A stretch of 64,000 nt of DNA. Origin: Orychophragmus violaceus. Taxonomy: Eukaryota > Streptophyta > Magnoliopsida > Brassicales > Brassicaceae. The notes beneath the pieces were generated by a model, which saw only the letters and a program-made list of their open reading frames with translations, was not told where the DNA came from and ran no database searches. Location of the stretch: contig CM058233.1 in the NCBI GenBank assembly GCA_030180135.1, positions 108,231,994-108,295,993 of the forward strand, written 5' to 3'. Positions 1 to 11,194 of this stretch are shown piece by piece. The translations under genes and the position numbers were made by a program. How positions within the stretch are numbered: the first letter of the stretch is position 1; each line of letters begins with the position of its first letter.

Positions 1-1095
1 AAAATACAAAAATATAGTATAAGATTAAAATAACTCTAGAACTAAAATATAAAATCAGAAATACAAAAAAAAATCACAACACTAATATTTGTTTAAGCTA
101 TGTTAAAAATGAATAACAAGTACTACTAAATCACACAAAAGACCAAAATATATAAATTTTAGGTAATAAAAAACAATAATAGATTCAAATAAAATAATTA
201 AGAGTTACGATAAAAAGTGGATGAAATATTATATTACAGGAAAACACAAAATATATTTTACAAGTGAAATAATTAAGAAAACTCAAAATAAGCTATACAA
301 GTTATTTTATACATATATTTTTTATGTAACTAGAACTTAATTTAATTTGTAAACACATATTACTGATTGTAGATTCTTTAACGTGGTTGTTTTGTCATTA
401 TGATTTACTTTAATGAGTTCAATTTATGTGTAAGATGGTGCAAGATAGTCAATACTAGGTCTATTGACACAAGTTAATTCCTCTAATACAACAACAACTT
501 AACTAAAACTTTATGTTGATGTCACCTTAACAAGAATCTTGGTTTCATATAAATTTTTGTGGTAAAAATAAGAACGTTAATGATGTCACATATCAAAACT
601 AATTATAATAAATAAATAACTTGGACCATTCAACGTGATGATATTTTTTGATCTAATAGATTAATATATTTTTAATGTTAGTTTAGCTTATAGATTTTAG
701 TCTAAATGTAGATTTAAAGATGGTAGTAGTGTTAATATATTTTTATATAAAAATATAATATATTATTATTGTTAACTTAAAAAAATTAAAGATCCTATAT
801 TAAAGCATTGAGCATCTAAACTACAGATGTGAACGTTTAATTGAATAAATAGTACCATGATAAATTCTATTCTAATCATTTTTCTAATGATTAGGAGGTT
901 CTAAGTATGTCTCTCTAAAACGGATTTAACTCAAAACCATATTATAAAGAGCAGATTTCTCCTAACTTTGTATTTAAACCCAAAAAAAAATATTAACTAA
1001 AATAGTAACTATATTTTTCTACCATCTATATAAACCAACTGGAACATGTATTTCGTTATCAAGTAATAGTCGATGTCAAATACATAAACATTAGT

Positions 1096-1122
1096 CCGTG
1101 CAACGCACGGGCCAAAATCTAG
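1096..1122 (+). mobile_element. Helitron-type 3' terminus
   Basis: A perfect 6-bp stem CCGTGC-aac-GCACGG (1096-1110) is followed 8 nt later by CTAG (1119-1122) and then T. A hairpin just upstream of CTRR, inserted before T, is the diagnostic 3' end of plant Helitrons. The AT-rich sequence 1-1095 is presumably element body; no 5' TC end was identified, so the left limit may lie outside the window. No Rep/helicase coding sequence is visible, so the copy would be non-autonomous. Confidence 0.65.
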
Positions 1123-1907
1123 TTATTTATGTTCCATAAAAACTTTCGATATGAGATACTCTCGCAACACCTAACCGGTAACCGCAATCACTACGGACTA
1201 GAGCCATTGACACACGTCACACACGTAGTGTGTCTAAACGTCCCACTAATCCATGCAGGAGGTTTAATTTACATATAGCTAGGGTGTGTGCATGTGTTTA
1301 AATTTCACATTTGCATTTATGTTTTGTTCAAAGTCTCTGTATCTCTTTTATCAAGATTCTGTATGTTTCTGATCTAAATTTCTGATCAGAAAGTCCATGC
1401 GATTCCAGGTCTTTATATCTTTATTAACGAGTAGATTTCTGATCTAAAAGTCTCTGTATCTTTATATCTTTATTAACGAGTACATTTTATCTTCTGACAC
1501 AAATATGATAGAGTCCATGCGATTCCAGGTCAACCAGATATAACGTATTCACATTATTAAATTAGTTTGAATCCAATATTAAAGTGATAAGATCGTAAGA
1601 GGAATGGTAGCTTTGGTACTTTTGGGTACTCTTTGTTGAAGAAGCGATGGTTGACAAAAATCTAAAAGCCCATAAACCAACTTGAGACTCAAAAAAGAGT
1701 TGAATCATGCAAAGCAACATCTAACGAGTCAAAGTCATGCCTCTTGTTTGTTACGTGTACTCTATTATGTGTCCATGTTTATAACGCAAGATTCATGTCA
1801 TTCTCGGTGCGCAAACTTGTGTTGACTTTTGGGTCCTGAAAACATGAACGTCAACTTATATATATATGACGTCAGAAACGATCAATGCAATCTTAAGAAA
1901 TTAGAGC
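1123..1907. other. Intergenic, no gene; shuffled short duplications
   Basis: No supportable gene. Between about 1380 and 1535 two short blocks are each present twice: AGTCCATGCGATTCCAGGTC at 1391 and 1512, and a TTTATATCTTTATTAACGAG block near 1411 and 1459. This indicates a small local duplication or rearrangement. Confidence 0.5.
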
Positions 1908-3107
1908 TTCAACTCTCCTCGCATCTTGTCATTGGTTGACGTTTGGTTAAAATTTTAGTCCTTCATCTGTTCTGATTTGGTATATATATGTTTATTCGTG
2001 GTTCTTAATAGTGGACCAATATAATGGATATCAATGAGTTAATTTTAATAATTCTTGACTTCGAATATTATATTTCTTTTCTCTCTCAGTGTTTGGTGGT
2101 CGATGTCTCTTCATTGTTATGTATTCTTGTTTTTGATTTGACCTTTGCTGCTTATTAGGTGTTGTTAGTGTGTACTGTTTAGCGATTTTATGTGTTTAAC
2201 GTCGAACGTTGTGGTTTAATTTATCTTTTATATGTGGACTTTTGACTTCAATATCGTTTCAGATTGCCAACTATGTCTTTGTTAAATCTGTATCCGATTT
2301 TTGTATTCGAACTATGGATTACATCTTTGCATAACTAATGGAAAATTTTATAGCAAAAAACACAGTGATAGCCTATTTTCTTTACCCTTCAATTTGTAAT
2401 CATACTCTTTGAACAAATAGGTACAAGTTTCTTTGTAGGCTTTGAGCTCAAGTACCCCAAATGAAAAGCTAAGGCCCAAATGCACTTCACACATTTTATC
2501 ATAAATTATTTATTATAATCTTAAGGAATCATAGTTTCTCTTCGCATCTTACAGTTGGTTGGCGTTTGGTTAACAATTTAGTCCTTTGTCTTTTCTGATT
2601 TGGTATATATATGTTTACTCGTGGTCCTAATAGTGGACCAATATAATGAATACCGATGGGTCAACTTCAATAATTTTCGGCTTCAAATATTATATTCCTT
2701 TTCTCTCTCAGTATTTGGTGGTCATTGCCTCTTCGTTGTCATGTATTCTTGTTCTCGATCTAACCCTTGCTGTTTATTAGGTGTTGTTAGCGTATATTGT
2801 CTAACGATTTTATGTGTTTAACATCAAACATTGTGGTTCAATTTATTTTTCGTATGTGGGTTCTTGAATTCGATATCGTTTTAGATTATCAACTATATCT
2901 TTGTTATATCTATATCCGATCTTTGTATTAGAACTATGTATTACATCTTTACATAATTAATGGAAAAATATCTAGCAAAAAACACCACTCATAACCTATT
3001 TTCTTTATCCTTCAATTTGTAATCATACTCTTTGAACAAATAGGATTCAAGTTTTTTTGTAGGCTTTGAACTTAAGTAAAGGCCCAAATGAAAAGCTAAG
3101 GCCCAAC
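1908..3107. repeat. Tandem duplication of about 575 bp upstream of L11
   Basis: Two diverged direct copies run about 1908-2480 and 2529-3107. Shared landmarks in the same order are a Ggcgtttggttaa-type start, TTTCTGATTTGGTATATATA, TAGTGGACCAATATAATG, TCTCTCAGT.TTTGGTGGTC, GTGTTGTTAG, and an end AAATGAAAAGCTAAGGCCCA. The second copy abuts the L11 start region, so the L11 promoter block appears to have been duplicated. Short ORFs inside it are not convincing as genes. Confidence 0.8.
3081..3105 (+). promoter_or_regulatory. Paired site II-type GGCCCA elements, L11 promoter
   Basis: GGCCCA occurs at 3081-3086 and 3100-3105, 66-90 bp upstream of the ATG. GGCCCA/TGGGCC (site II) motifs are known in promoters of plant ribosomal-protein and mitochondrial-protein genes. 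A single matching copy is at 2473-2478 in the upstream duplicate. A telo-box-like AAAACCCTCG follows at about 3121 but is not an exact match. Confidence 0.5.
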
Positions 3108-3170
3108 CTCTACACCTAGTAAAACCCTCGAACCTCCCCGTGGAAGAAGAAGCTCTTCACGATCCCAAAA

Positions 3171-3641
3171 ATGGCGGCGGCTGCGAAGGACATCCTAACA
3201 CGGCGAGCTGTAGCGGCAACCATTAGGCTAACTGTCCCAGCCGGAGGAGCAAGACCAGCACCGCCAGTAGGTCCTGCGCTAGGTCAGTACAGACTCAACC
3301 TGATGGCATTCTGCAAGGACTTCAACGCCCGGACTCAAAAATACAAAGCGGACACTCCGATGGCCGTGACGATAACAGCTTACAAAGACAACTCGTTCGA
3401 ATTCACCGTTAAATCTCCGTCTGTGTCGTGGTACATCAAGAAAGCAGCTGGGGTCGCTAAAGGAAGCACACGTCCAGGGCATTTGACGGTGACGACGCTC
3501 TCGGTGAGACATGTGTATGAGATCGCTAAGGTTAAGCAGACGGATCCGTTCTGTGAGTATATGCCATTGGAGTCGATTTGTAAGTCTATCATTGGTACTG
3601 CTAATTCCATGGGAATCAAGATTGTTAAGGATTTGGAGTGA
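3171..3641 (+). CDS. MRPL11: Mitochondrial-type 50S ribosomal protein L11 (uL11m)
   Basis: Intronless 156-codon gene. The product is a bacterial/organellar uL11: the N-terminal domain begins RLTVPAGGARPAPPVGPALG (about residues 19-38), with the proline-rich PVGPALGQ loop that contacts the GTPase-centre rRNA, and the C-terminal RNA-binding domain ends in SIIGTANSMGIKIVKDLE. In the family, uL11 forms the L7/L12 stalk base and supports elongation-factor GTPase function. Length equals the family norm, so there is no long cleavable presequence. The start is the first ATG in frame, in the context aaaATGGCGG, just after the duplicated promoter block. Position and sequence match Arabidopsis At4g35490, annotated as mitochondrial. 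Confidence 0.93.
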   Translation: MAAAAKDILTRRAVAATIRLTVPAGGARPAPPVGPALGQYRLNLMAFCKDFNARTQKYKADTPMAVTITAYKDNSFEFTVKSPSVSWYIKKAAGVAKGSTRPGHLTVTTLSVRHVYEIAKVKQTDPFCEYMPLESICKSIIGTANSMGIKIVKDLE

Positions 3642-4201
3642 TTAAAGGTTATTGCTTTACAATCAATCTGCTGTTTTTTGAAATGGTCTTTTGTCTTCTG
3701 TAATAACACGAATGATCAGATTGCTCTGTTTTACTCTGTTTTCTTGCTTGTTTCAATGGATAGTCGAGCTTCAAAGCATTGCCATTATTCATTAGGAATC
3801 TAAGTAGAGATTGAGATTCAGTTTGTACTGGAATGTTGTGGCTTTGATCGTTTGAAGAACTTGAAAGGAACGGAAATATGTGTCTTGTGGCTATAGAATT
3901 TGGATCGTCAGAGTAAAGCAGAGCAATATAAAGTTCGTTCCTTTAGCTTAACAGACCACATTCTGTTTTCATGGAGGAAGTTTAGATTGTGAATTGATGA
4001 AGTTCTCTTGCTGTTTTTTTCCCTTCTTGTTTGGTTTTTTGTTTGTAAATTCAGCTTTCCAGAGAATTGTGTGTTTCAAAGGTTAGTGATTTGAAGGAAC
4101 AATGTGATCTGAATTCGCGGACTCTAGTAAAAGATCATATAGAAACATTAATCTCAATGATCAACCTTTGAGAGTTTAGACCAGTCCCAAGATTATAAGT
4201 A
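3642..4201. other. L11 3' flank, no second gene
   Basis: Contains the presumed L11 3' UTR. Antisense ORFs over L11 are shadows of the coding sequence. No other gene is visible. Confidence 0.5.
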
Positions 4202-4650
4202 GCCTTTCGACTTCCGGTTATTCGGTTCGGTTTGTTCTGTTAATCGGGTAATTTGGTTAGAGAATTTTTTGCCGAAAATATCTGAACTATATAAGAATTC
4301 GGTTCGGATATCGATCAGTTCGGGTTTTGAATTTTGTACCGAACTGAACCGAAATATTCAGTTTAAAAACAAAACTCGATTATTTATCAAAGTTTGTTGA
4401 GAAGTTCAACATTAACAAAATTTGAATGCATTATTCAATTGGAAGGAATAGAACATCACTCAGGATAGAGATGACGAGAGAGAATGAAGGATGGATGATG
4501 AAGATGAAGATAAAGATATGTCGGTTAACCGTTCGGTTTGGGTATCATACCCAATTCTTATTTATTTTGCTGCCTATCGGTTTTCATGACATAACCAAAC
4601 CCAACCGATTGACCAAAACCTCGGTTCGGTTTGGGTTAAGTCCCAGGGCA
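4202..4650. mobile_element. Degenerate CGGTTCGG-rich Mutator-like MITE
   Basis: AT-rich core bounded on both sides by CGGTTCGGTTTGG-type sequence. Ends pair imperfectly: GCCTTTCGACTT at the left and the reverse complement of AAGTCCCAGGGC at the right. Flanks contain an imperfect TTATAA-centred direct repeat. It belongs with the clearer copies at 15924, 32093 and 32902; the limits here are approximate. Confidence 0.45.
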
Positions 4651-5040
4651 AGTTATAACAGTGTTACCGGTTCTCGGGAGCAAACCGGTCTATGAAAGTT
4701 TTGAATGTTGTTGTGGTCAAGGAAGACAATGACTTGGCCCCTTCATAGCATCTGACCGGAGCAACAACAACTCTTACCAACTCCTCCCCCCTGAAAGGGC
4801 AAAATAGAGAATCAAACAAAAGTTTAAACCGGGAAAATCTGAAGCAAGACTCCATTCCATTGATTAAAAAAAACACAGACAAGAGCAAAAAGTGGAGAGA
4901 GTCTTCTTTACCTTTCAGGGCCACACGCAATCTGAGTGTCATTCCTCTCTTTTGTCTTTTCTCTCTCTCTCTGTTCTAAGAAAGGAAAGCTCCAATTTTT
5001 ACGATCGGTGCGGTGGAATTTCAGACACATCTAGAGAGAT

Positions 5041-6970
5041 ATGTCGTGTTCATCCTCGTCTGGATCAGAAGGTGAAGAAGAAGGTTTCGATTCTTACAGG
5101 AAAGGTGGTTATCACGCTGTTAGGATCGGCGATCCTTTTTCCGGTGGTCGTTACATCGCTCAGAGAAAGCTTGGTTGGGGTCAATTCTCCACCGTCTGGC
5201 TTGCCTACGATACTCAAACCTCTGTACGTATCTCTCTCTGTTGTTTTGATCGTAAAGTTTAGATTTTGATTCCTACAAATCGAGCCTGTGTTCCTTGGTG
5301 TTCTAGAGATCTCTTGCTCTTTTAATCTCATCTGAGAGTTGAAATCAAAAGACTCGTCCTTTATACAATATGCATCTGTAACTCTTTAGGTCCTCTTGAT
5401 TTCGGTTTGAAGATCCTTGCTTTATGTGATGATGATTCTGATTTTGAAATTGTGGATCATAACCCTTCATTTGGCACTGCATTACCCTCTAATTAACCAG
5501 TTTAGCAGATCAAAATAGAATCTTTAATCATAGGAAGATAGTTGTGATCATAAGAATGTTTTGCTTTGTATGTGTTGATGAGTCCCATTTTGGCAGAACT
5601 ATGTTGCTTTGAAGATTCAGAAGAGTGCACAACAATTTGCACAAGCTGCACTACACGAAATCGAATTCCTTTCAGCTGCTGCTGATGGAGATCTCGAAAA
5701 CACCAAATGTGTTGTTCGTCTTATTGACCATTTCAAGCATACTGGTCCAAACGGGCAGCATTTGTGCATGGTGCTTGAGTTTCTTGGAGATAGCTTGCTC
5801 CGTTTAATCAGATACAACCGTTACAAAGGTCTGAAGCTTGATAAAGTCCGGGAGATTTGCAGATGTATACTAACTGGTTTAGATTATTTACACCGTGAGC
5901 TCGGTATGATCCACTCTGACTTAAAACCAGAAAACATTCTTCTATGTTCCACCATTGATCCTGCCAAAGATCCAGTTAGATCCGGACTAACTCCGTTATT
6001 AGAAAAGCCTGAGGGAAATGCAAACGGTGGCGGTGGCGGTTCCACCATGAATCTGATTGAGAAGAAGTTAAAGAGGAGAGCGAAAAGAGCGGTTGCGAAA
6101 ATATCGGAAAGAAGAGTTTCAATGGTGGGTAGTAGTTTAGGTGAAGAAACATCATCTAAGACGGAAAGAAGTCTTGATGGGATTGATATGAGATGCAAAG
6201 TGGTTGACTTTGGTAATGCTTGTTGGGCTGATAAACAGTTTGCGGAAGAGATACAAACGAGACAGTATAGAGCTCCTGAAGTAATATTGAAGTCAGGATA
6301 CTCTTTCTCTGTTGATATGTGGTCGTTTGGTTGTACGGCTTTCGAGCTTGTTACAGGGGATATGTTGTTTGCTCCTAAAGAGGGAAATGGTTATGGAGAA
6401 GACGAGGTAACGATCTAAATCTAACCCAAGAGTTTGCTTTCTTACTTGTTCTTCTTGTTTTGTTTTGATGTGGTTTTGGATTTAGGACCACCTTGCTCTT
6501 ATGATGGAACTCCTAGGAAAAATGCCTCGAAAGGTACGTTTTATTAGGATATAATGTCCTACATCGGAAGTTGGAAGAGATCATTAGTAATATATAAGGG
6601 ATATGGATGTGAATTTATTTTTGTTTTTATGTTTTGTCGGTATTGTTTTGTGTGTTGACATGGTTTGATTGAGTAGATTGCGGTTGGTGGAGCGAGGTCG
6701 AAAGACTACTTTGACAGACATGGGGACTTGAAGAGAATCAGGCGGTTGAAATATTGGCCACTTGATCGTTTGTTGATCGATAAATACAAGCTTCCGGAAG
6801 CAGAAGCAAAGGAGTTTGCAGAGTTTCTGAGTCCGATTATGGAGTTTGCGCCAGAGAAACGACCAACTGCTCAACAGTGCTTGGAACATCCATGGATGAA
6901 TGTAGTAAGTACACAGAACAATGCAGATAATGTAGAATCCCAAATGAGTAACTTGCAGATCAAAGAGTGA
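5041..6970 (+). CDS. SRPK-type serine/arginine-rich protein kinase, 4 coding exons
   Basis: Spliced join(5041..5223,5597..6406,6486..6533,6677..6970), 444 aa, all introns GT-AG. Kinase signatures: Gly loop LGWGQFSTVW (44-53), VALK lysine K67, MIHSDLKPEN with catalytic D169, VVDFG (D265), RQYRAPE and DMWSFGC, then a C-terminal LEHPWM. About 90 residues, Gly- and Lys/Arg-rich, separate the catalytic loop from DFG; such a spacer-split kinase domain is typical of SRPKs, which phosphorylate RS domains of splicing factors. The acidic-serine N-terminus begins MSCSSSSGSEGEEEGF. Orthologue of Arabidopsis At4g35500 by sequence and position. Intron 3 (6534-6676) carries a repeat module. Confidence 0.93.
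6543..6610 (+). mobile_element. snRNA-promoter-like repeat module in SRPK intron 3
   Basis: Contains GTCCTACATCG (6556-6566), one mismatch from the plant snRNA upstream sequence element RTCCCACATCG, then 24 nt, then TATATAAGGG (6591-6600). The same block occurs at about 44776 and, in part, at 45889 and 59789. It fills about half of a 143-bp intron. The 24-nt spacing is that of RNA polymerase III-type plant U-RNA promoters; whether it is active cannot be told from sequence. Confidence 0.6.
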
Positions 6971-8394
6971 AAGAAACTCAACTTCGTCTTCGTTTTTTGA
7001 ATAACTTTAATATTTTTTAATGCTTTTATTTTTTGTTTAATTGTTCTTTGTTTTTTGGGAGCTATGATGATTGGTTAAACATCGACTTCATTTGTTGCTT
7101 ATAAAGAAATGCGTTGTAGTGAATGAATGAACTGACTAACAAAGATGTTTCATCTTCTTGTTTAAGATTAGTTTAGTGGTATATTTAAAGTTTTGCGTCA
7201 CCTTCCCAATTATGCATAATGTATATGACAGACAAAACTAAAAAATTCCTATGCATTCGTTCAGCTCTTGAGTTAGACATTGGGATTCGGTTTTTCAAGT
7301 GGACTACTAAAATAAGAAAGTTTATGTGATAACTGATAACCGAGTTCGTCACAAAGGCTAAATGCGTGTTTTGTTCGGGAGAGCTAACGTGTTTAGAAAT
7401 TCGTGGGTCAAAGTTTATCTTAGAGAGGAAATGACTAAGTTCGTGAAACGAACATGAAAGAGTGGAGAATGCTCGGTTACGAACGTGTTTTGTGTTAAGT
7501 GTGAAAGAGTTCGAGCAGGTCGAAAGACGAGTTCGGTTTACAATTCGAAACGTGTTGTTCTAGAGAAAGAAAGTAGTAACAAGTGCACAAATCCCAAAAA
7601 ATACTATTATGTACAGTGGCGACTCTTATTTATAGTGAAATACGGTCATACTTTTTACAGGCCGTTGACTCACTGTCGAGTTCGTGCGGATGGGCCAAGC
7701 CGAACTCACTTTGTCTGTTCGTGGAGCCGAGCTGATCCAAGGCTGCGAGCCAAACCAAGCAGAGGATAGTATTCGAGCCGAACCGAGCCGAGCCAGTGAT
7801 AATAGGCGTGGTTTATGCGATCTCTATGTTTGGGTCTCTTTCTTATTGGGCCTAATGTTTTTATTGGGTCGGCCTTTATCGAAAGAGTAGATATTGGATT
7901 CTGCTAAGTAAATGGATGCTAAATTCATATATAACCGTTTATACATGATTCCTTTCCTCCAGCTACATCATGACCTTAATACGTTGCCTTGAAGAAACTC
8001 TAGGCTTTATGATGGAATATTTAGAAGGGCACAAGAGGTGCTCCGTAACATTAATATATGTAACAAAGATAATATAAACATTGGTAAAGAGGCTTGTACT
8101 ACCCTCGCGCCTTTAATGTTTGAATTGTCTTGGTCATCGGAGATTTAATATAGTCTCTCCATGTTTTAGGATTAGTAGGTAAACGTTTGGATGATGCATC
8201 GACTTTTAGTATCAAAGATCATGCTCTTTGTTAAAGATGATGCAGGTCCATATTGCTCGGAGTCGGCAGTCTTTCGAGATGCGAAAACCTTATTTATCAA
8301 ATACACTTTTGTATTTTATTACACATTTGTTTTTATGTACTTACATAGTTTTCTAACTTATCTTATATAAGGACACACGATGAGAGTCCATACA
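6971..8394. other. Intergenic, no recognisable gene
   Basis: Holds the SRPK 3' flank. A somewhat GC-richer stretch at about 7330-7900 contains GAGCCGAACCGAGCCGAGCC-like runs and short ORFs without recognisable domains; it may be an old transposon fragment, but no ends or domains were found. Confidence 0.4.
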
Positions 8395-8450
8395 AAATAA
8401 AGTCCCCATTTTTTTTTTTTTTTTTTGTCAACAAATAAAGTCCCCATTTT
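8395..8450. mobile_element. Ultra-short retroposon footprint with 18-bp TSD
   Basis: AAATAAAGTCCCCATTTT is present at 8395-8412 and again at 8433-8450. Between the copies lie 20 nt: a T-run followed by GTCAAC. Read on the minus strand this is GTTGAC plus an A tail. A long perfect direct repeat around an A-tailed stub fits target-primed reverse transcription that aborted almost at once. Confidence 0.65.
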
Positions 8451-8710
8451 AAACATGTCATTGTCAACGTATCTAATATTGAAGTGATAAATTTACTGTC
8501 CTCTGAACAAAATACTCATCATTCAATACCTATTTTATCTCGCTTCAAAAACTATTTTTACGCAAAAAATACCCTAAATGGTTAAAAAAATAGTTTATAA
8601 AAAAAAATACAAACTAAAATAAAAATGACTTATTGGTAAATTTAGAAAGCGACATGGCCAGATATTTTTAACTTTCAGACCATCAGACCACATGTGACGT
8701 GCATGACTAA

Positions 8711-9276
8711 GGGCATCTCCAACCCTACTCCATTTCCCACTCCAAAATGGGATTTGAAGTAAAATATTCTCCAATCCCACTCCATTTCCCACTCCAAAAT
8801 GGAGTAATGAGTGAGATTACTCCATATTTGGAGTAACTCCATTTTTCATTCTATTTTGGAGTGGAACTTTTTTATTTACAAACTAGTCCTTTTGAATATT
8901 AAATCTTTTGATTTTTAACTATTATATATATAATAATTATATATTATTATGTAAATATATATATATTTATATATTTTAGTAACAATTATAACTATTTTTT
9001 AAACATTATAAAATAAAAATTTATTATTTTAATATTATTTTCTTGTTTATAAAATAATTGTAAAGTAAAATTATTTTATAATTTATAAAAAATCTATGAA
9101 AAAATAAAATAAATAGGGTCAAATTATAAATTTTTATAACTACAATGCACTAAAAACAAAATAAAAAAGAATCTATAAAGAATATTCTATTTATGGAGTA
9201 AAAAATGGAGTGATACATTGGAGTAAAACACTACTCCATTTTAAAGTGAAAAATGGAATAATAATTGGAGATGGTC
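8711..9276. mobile_element. Tourist/PIF-Harbinger-like MITE
   Basis: Left end GGGCATCTCCAA, right end TTGGAGATGGTC (reverse complement GACCATCTCCAA, 10/12 match). TAA flanks both ends (8708-8710 and 9277-9279), the 3-bp target duplication expected for PIF/Harbinger. Subterminal CTCCATTT/AAATGGAG motifs recur in both orientations. No transposase ORF. Confidence 0.75.
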
Positions 9277-9279
9277 TAA

Positions 9280-9925
9280 TGAGCTTTGTCTTCATTCTTC
9301 ACAGATCAGCGTATATTTCTCTCATTCTGTGCAACTGTGTGTCACACGTTCGATACAAGCACGTGGATCTACACGTGACACCCTGTATTCAATCGATGAA
9401 TCCACATAATATGCTTTTTATTTATATTTTTTGGGGTTAAACCATTACCCAAGTTTTGACAAAAAAAAACAAAAAACCATTGCCCAACTAACTGTTTAGA
9501 AATTAGAAGCACATGGAAAATAGATAAATAAAAACATAACAAAAAGGTACATCAAACACTTCATTTCATTAAAAAAAAAAAATTAGCAGGTTCTAGGTCC
9601 AAAAATCTAAAAAGCCCAAACCATATTAAATTAAGAAGCTTTCTCACAACAAAAATCGGATGCATATTAGCAAAAAGCTACTAGCTGAGCCAACTCTCAT
9701 TGGTTTTCATTACATTTCGTCCTCATCAATGTATAAAAATACCACCAAACCTTCTACAACACCATAATGCAATACAACTCATATATGCATATTATTTCCA
9801 ATACATGACAAAATTCAAACACATCAAAAAAAAAGAGCAAACAGCAAATGTGGTCTTCTACTAAAAATGGCAATGCTGTCCAAAACTTGAATACAAAAAA
9901 GTCTCTTCTGTAGACAAAAAAGTGA
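9280..9925. other. 3' flank of the minus-strand gene; no gene seen
   Basis: AT-rich downstream region of the 309-aa gene, including its likely 3' UTR. No other feature supported. Confidence 0.45.
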
Positions 9926-10855
9926 CTATGACCGGACGGCTTTGTTTTGCTTCACACATTCTGAAGCCTTTAGGTCCTGGCATTTCCGTGAAGACGATCG
10001 GACAACACCTTCCTCTGGCAGCTGAGCCACCGGCACAGGAGACACGCAGGAGATTCCATTTTCTTGATCCCTAGAATTACAAACACTCAAAGAAAGCTTC
10101 TTTACCTTCACTCTACCTCTTCTTTTAACCAATGAGTTACTTTCTTCCTCAGCTTTCTCCTTCCCTGGTGTCGGTATCCAATCCACTTCATCCGGTTTGA
10201 ATTCTTTGAACGCCTTCCTGTTTGATTCTAACCCTTCATACGAGCTGTCTGAATCCACAACCACAGCAATGCCATTCATATAACCGGTCTTGTTCATCTT
10301 CTGCTTCTTGTTTACTTGACCATTCTCCGCGAAATCCAAGCGAAATTTCAAGAATTTAATGTACCTCCTGTCGATAGCCCGTTCCATCCTAGCCACTTCA
10401 TCCTCTTCGTCGGTCACTGGAGACAAGTAATCCACGGGGACATGTTTCCTCTTCTTGTTCTTCTTCGGAGATCTGTCCTTGCAGTCAGCCATTGATTCTT
10501 TAGGGAAAGAATCAACCAGTTCCAATGCCCTCTTGGCTGCATCAACCGCCTTTGAGGAAATCAAGGCTTTCTCGTTTGCCAATGCCCTTGCCGCCTTTGC
10601 AGCTATAACGGCTAAAGCAGCCGCGGATCTAGCTGCCTCCACGAGCTCTTCTGGTGACTGGTTTTGGTTATGGAAAGGAGAGGTTTCGAGATGGGTTTGG
10701 ACATTGGTTGAAGCAGAGGAAGATCCGTTTGAGTTTGAAGTTGAGGAGGACGAAGAAGAAGATCCGTTGTTTTTGGAGTTAAGCTTCTTGTATCCAGCAA
10801 GTAATCGCTTTCGAGGAGGGAGATGCAAATCGGAATCGAGCTGATTCATCTCCAT
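9926..10855 (-). CDS. 'PHD finger-like' nuclear protein of unknown function
   Basis: Uninterrupted 309-codon ORF, orthologous by position and sequence to Arabidopsis At4g35510, which is named PHD finger-like although no Cys4-His-Cys3 zinc ligands are visible here. Visible regions: a Ser/Asn-rich stretch (about 30-50), an Ala-rich predicted helix with SAAALAVIAAKAARALANEK near 78-97, a strongly basic KKNKKRKH nuclear-localisation-like motif (about 130), an acidic DEEDE segment, and RRGRVKVKK near 245. The start is the first ATG after a 5' leader intron. Expression is supported only by coding quality; biochemical role unknown. The opposite-strand ORF 10455-10844 is its shadow. Confidence 0.82.
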   Translation of the reverse strand: MEMNQLDSDLHLPPRKRLLAGYKKLNSKNNGSSSSSSSTSNSNGSSSASTNVQTHLETSPFHNQNQSPEELVEAARSAAALAVIAAKAARALANEKALISSKAVDAAKRALELVDSFPKESMADCKDRSPKKNKKRKHVPVDYLSPVTDEEDEVARMERAIDRRYIKFLKFRLDFAENGQVNKKQKMNKTGYMNGIAVVVDSDSSYEGLESNRKAFKEFKPDEVDWIPTPGKEKAEEESNSLVKRRGRVKVKKLSLSVCNSRDQENGISCVSPVPVAQLPEEGVVRSSSRKCQDLKASECVKQNKAVRS

Positions 10856-10865
10856 TTTTAATCAG

Positions 10866-11194
10866 CTGTAAAACCCAAATCGGAGAAACAAGAACACGAA
10901 TTAGTTTCTTAATCCAATCAGAATAAATGGATCGGAATTCGAATTATGGATTAGATCAGCTCGATTGGAAACCTTCAGGGAACAAAACAGAGTTCATACA
11001 TCTGAATCATTAGCTCATTCTTCAAAATCTTAACAATTCATTTCCTTAAAGATCGATACTTTATGCTATCAACCGTTCAGACAAAACATAAAATCGATGC
11101 TCAAAACAGAATTACGCAGCATTGAAACAACAAGAATCATAAATCAAACGAAATATAAAAACAGAGTGCCAGATGAACAAAGCAATGATTTTAC
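10866..11194 (-). other. Probable 5'-leader intron of the PHD finger-like gene
   Basis: On the minus strand a donor gacg|GTAAAATC (from 11194) and an acceptor GGGTTTTACAG (ending 10866) bracket 329 nt, ending 10 nt before the ATG. The upstream leader to about 11390 is purine/pyrimidine-biased, like plant 5' UTRs. Inferred from splice signals only. Confidence 0.5.

Noticed and set aside
2600..2821. 73-codon Cys/Val-rich ORF in the L11 promoter block
   Set aside because: Falls in a duplicated promoter segment; the frame is not kept in the other copy and no homology is recognised.
10455..10844. 129-codon plus-strand ORF over the PHD finger-like gene
   Set aside because: Antisense shadow of the Ala- and Ser-rich coding sequence; composition is explained by the minus-strand gene.
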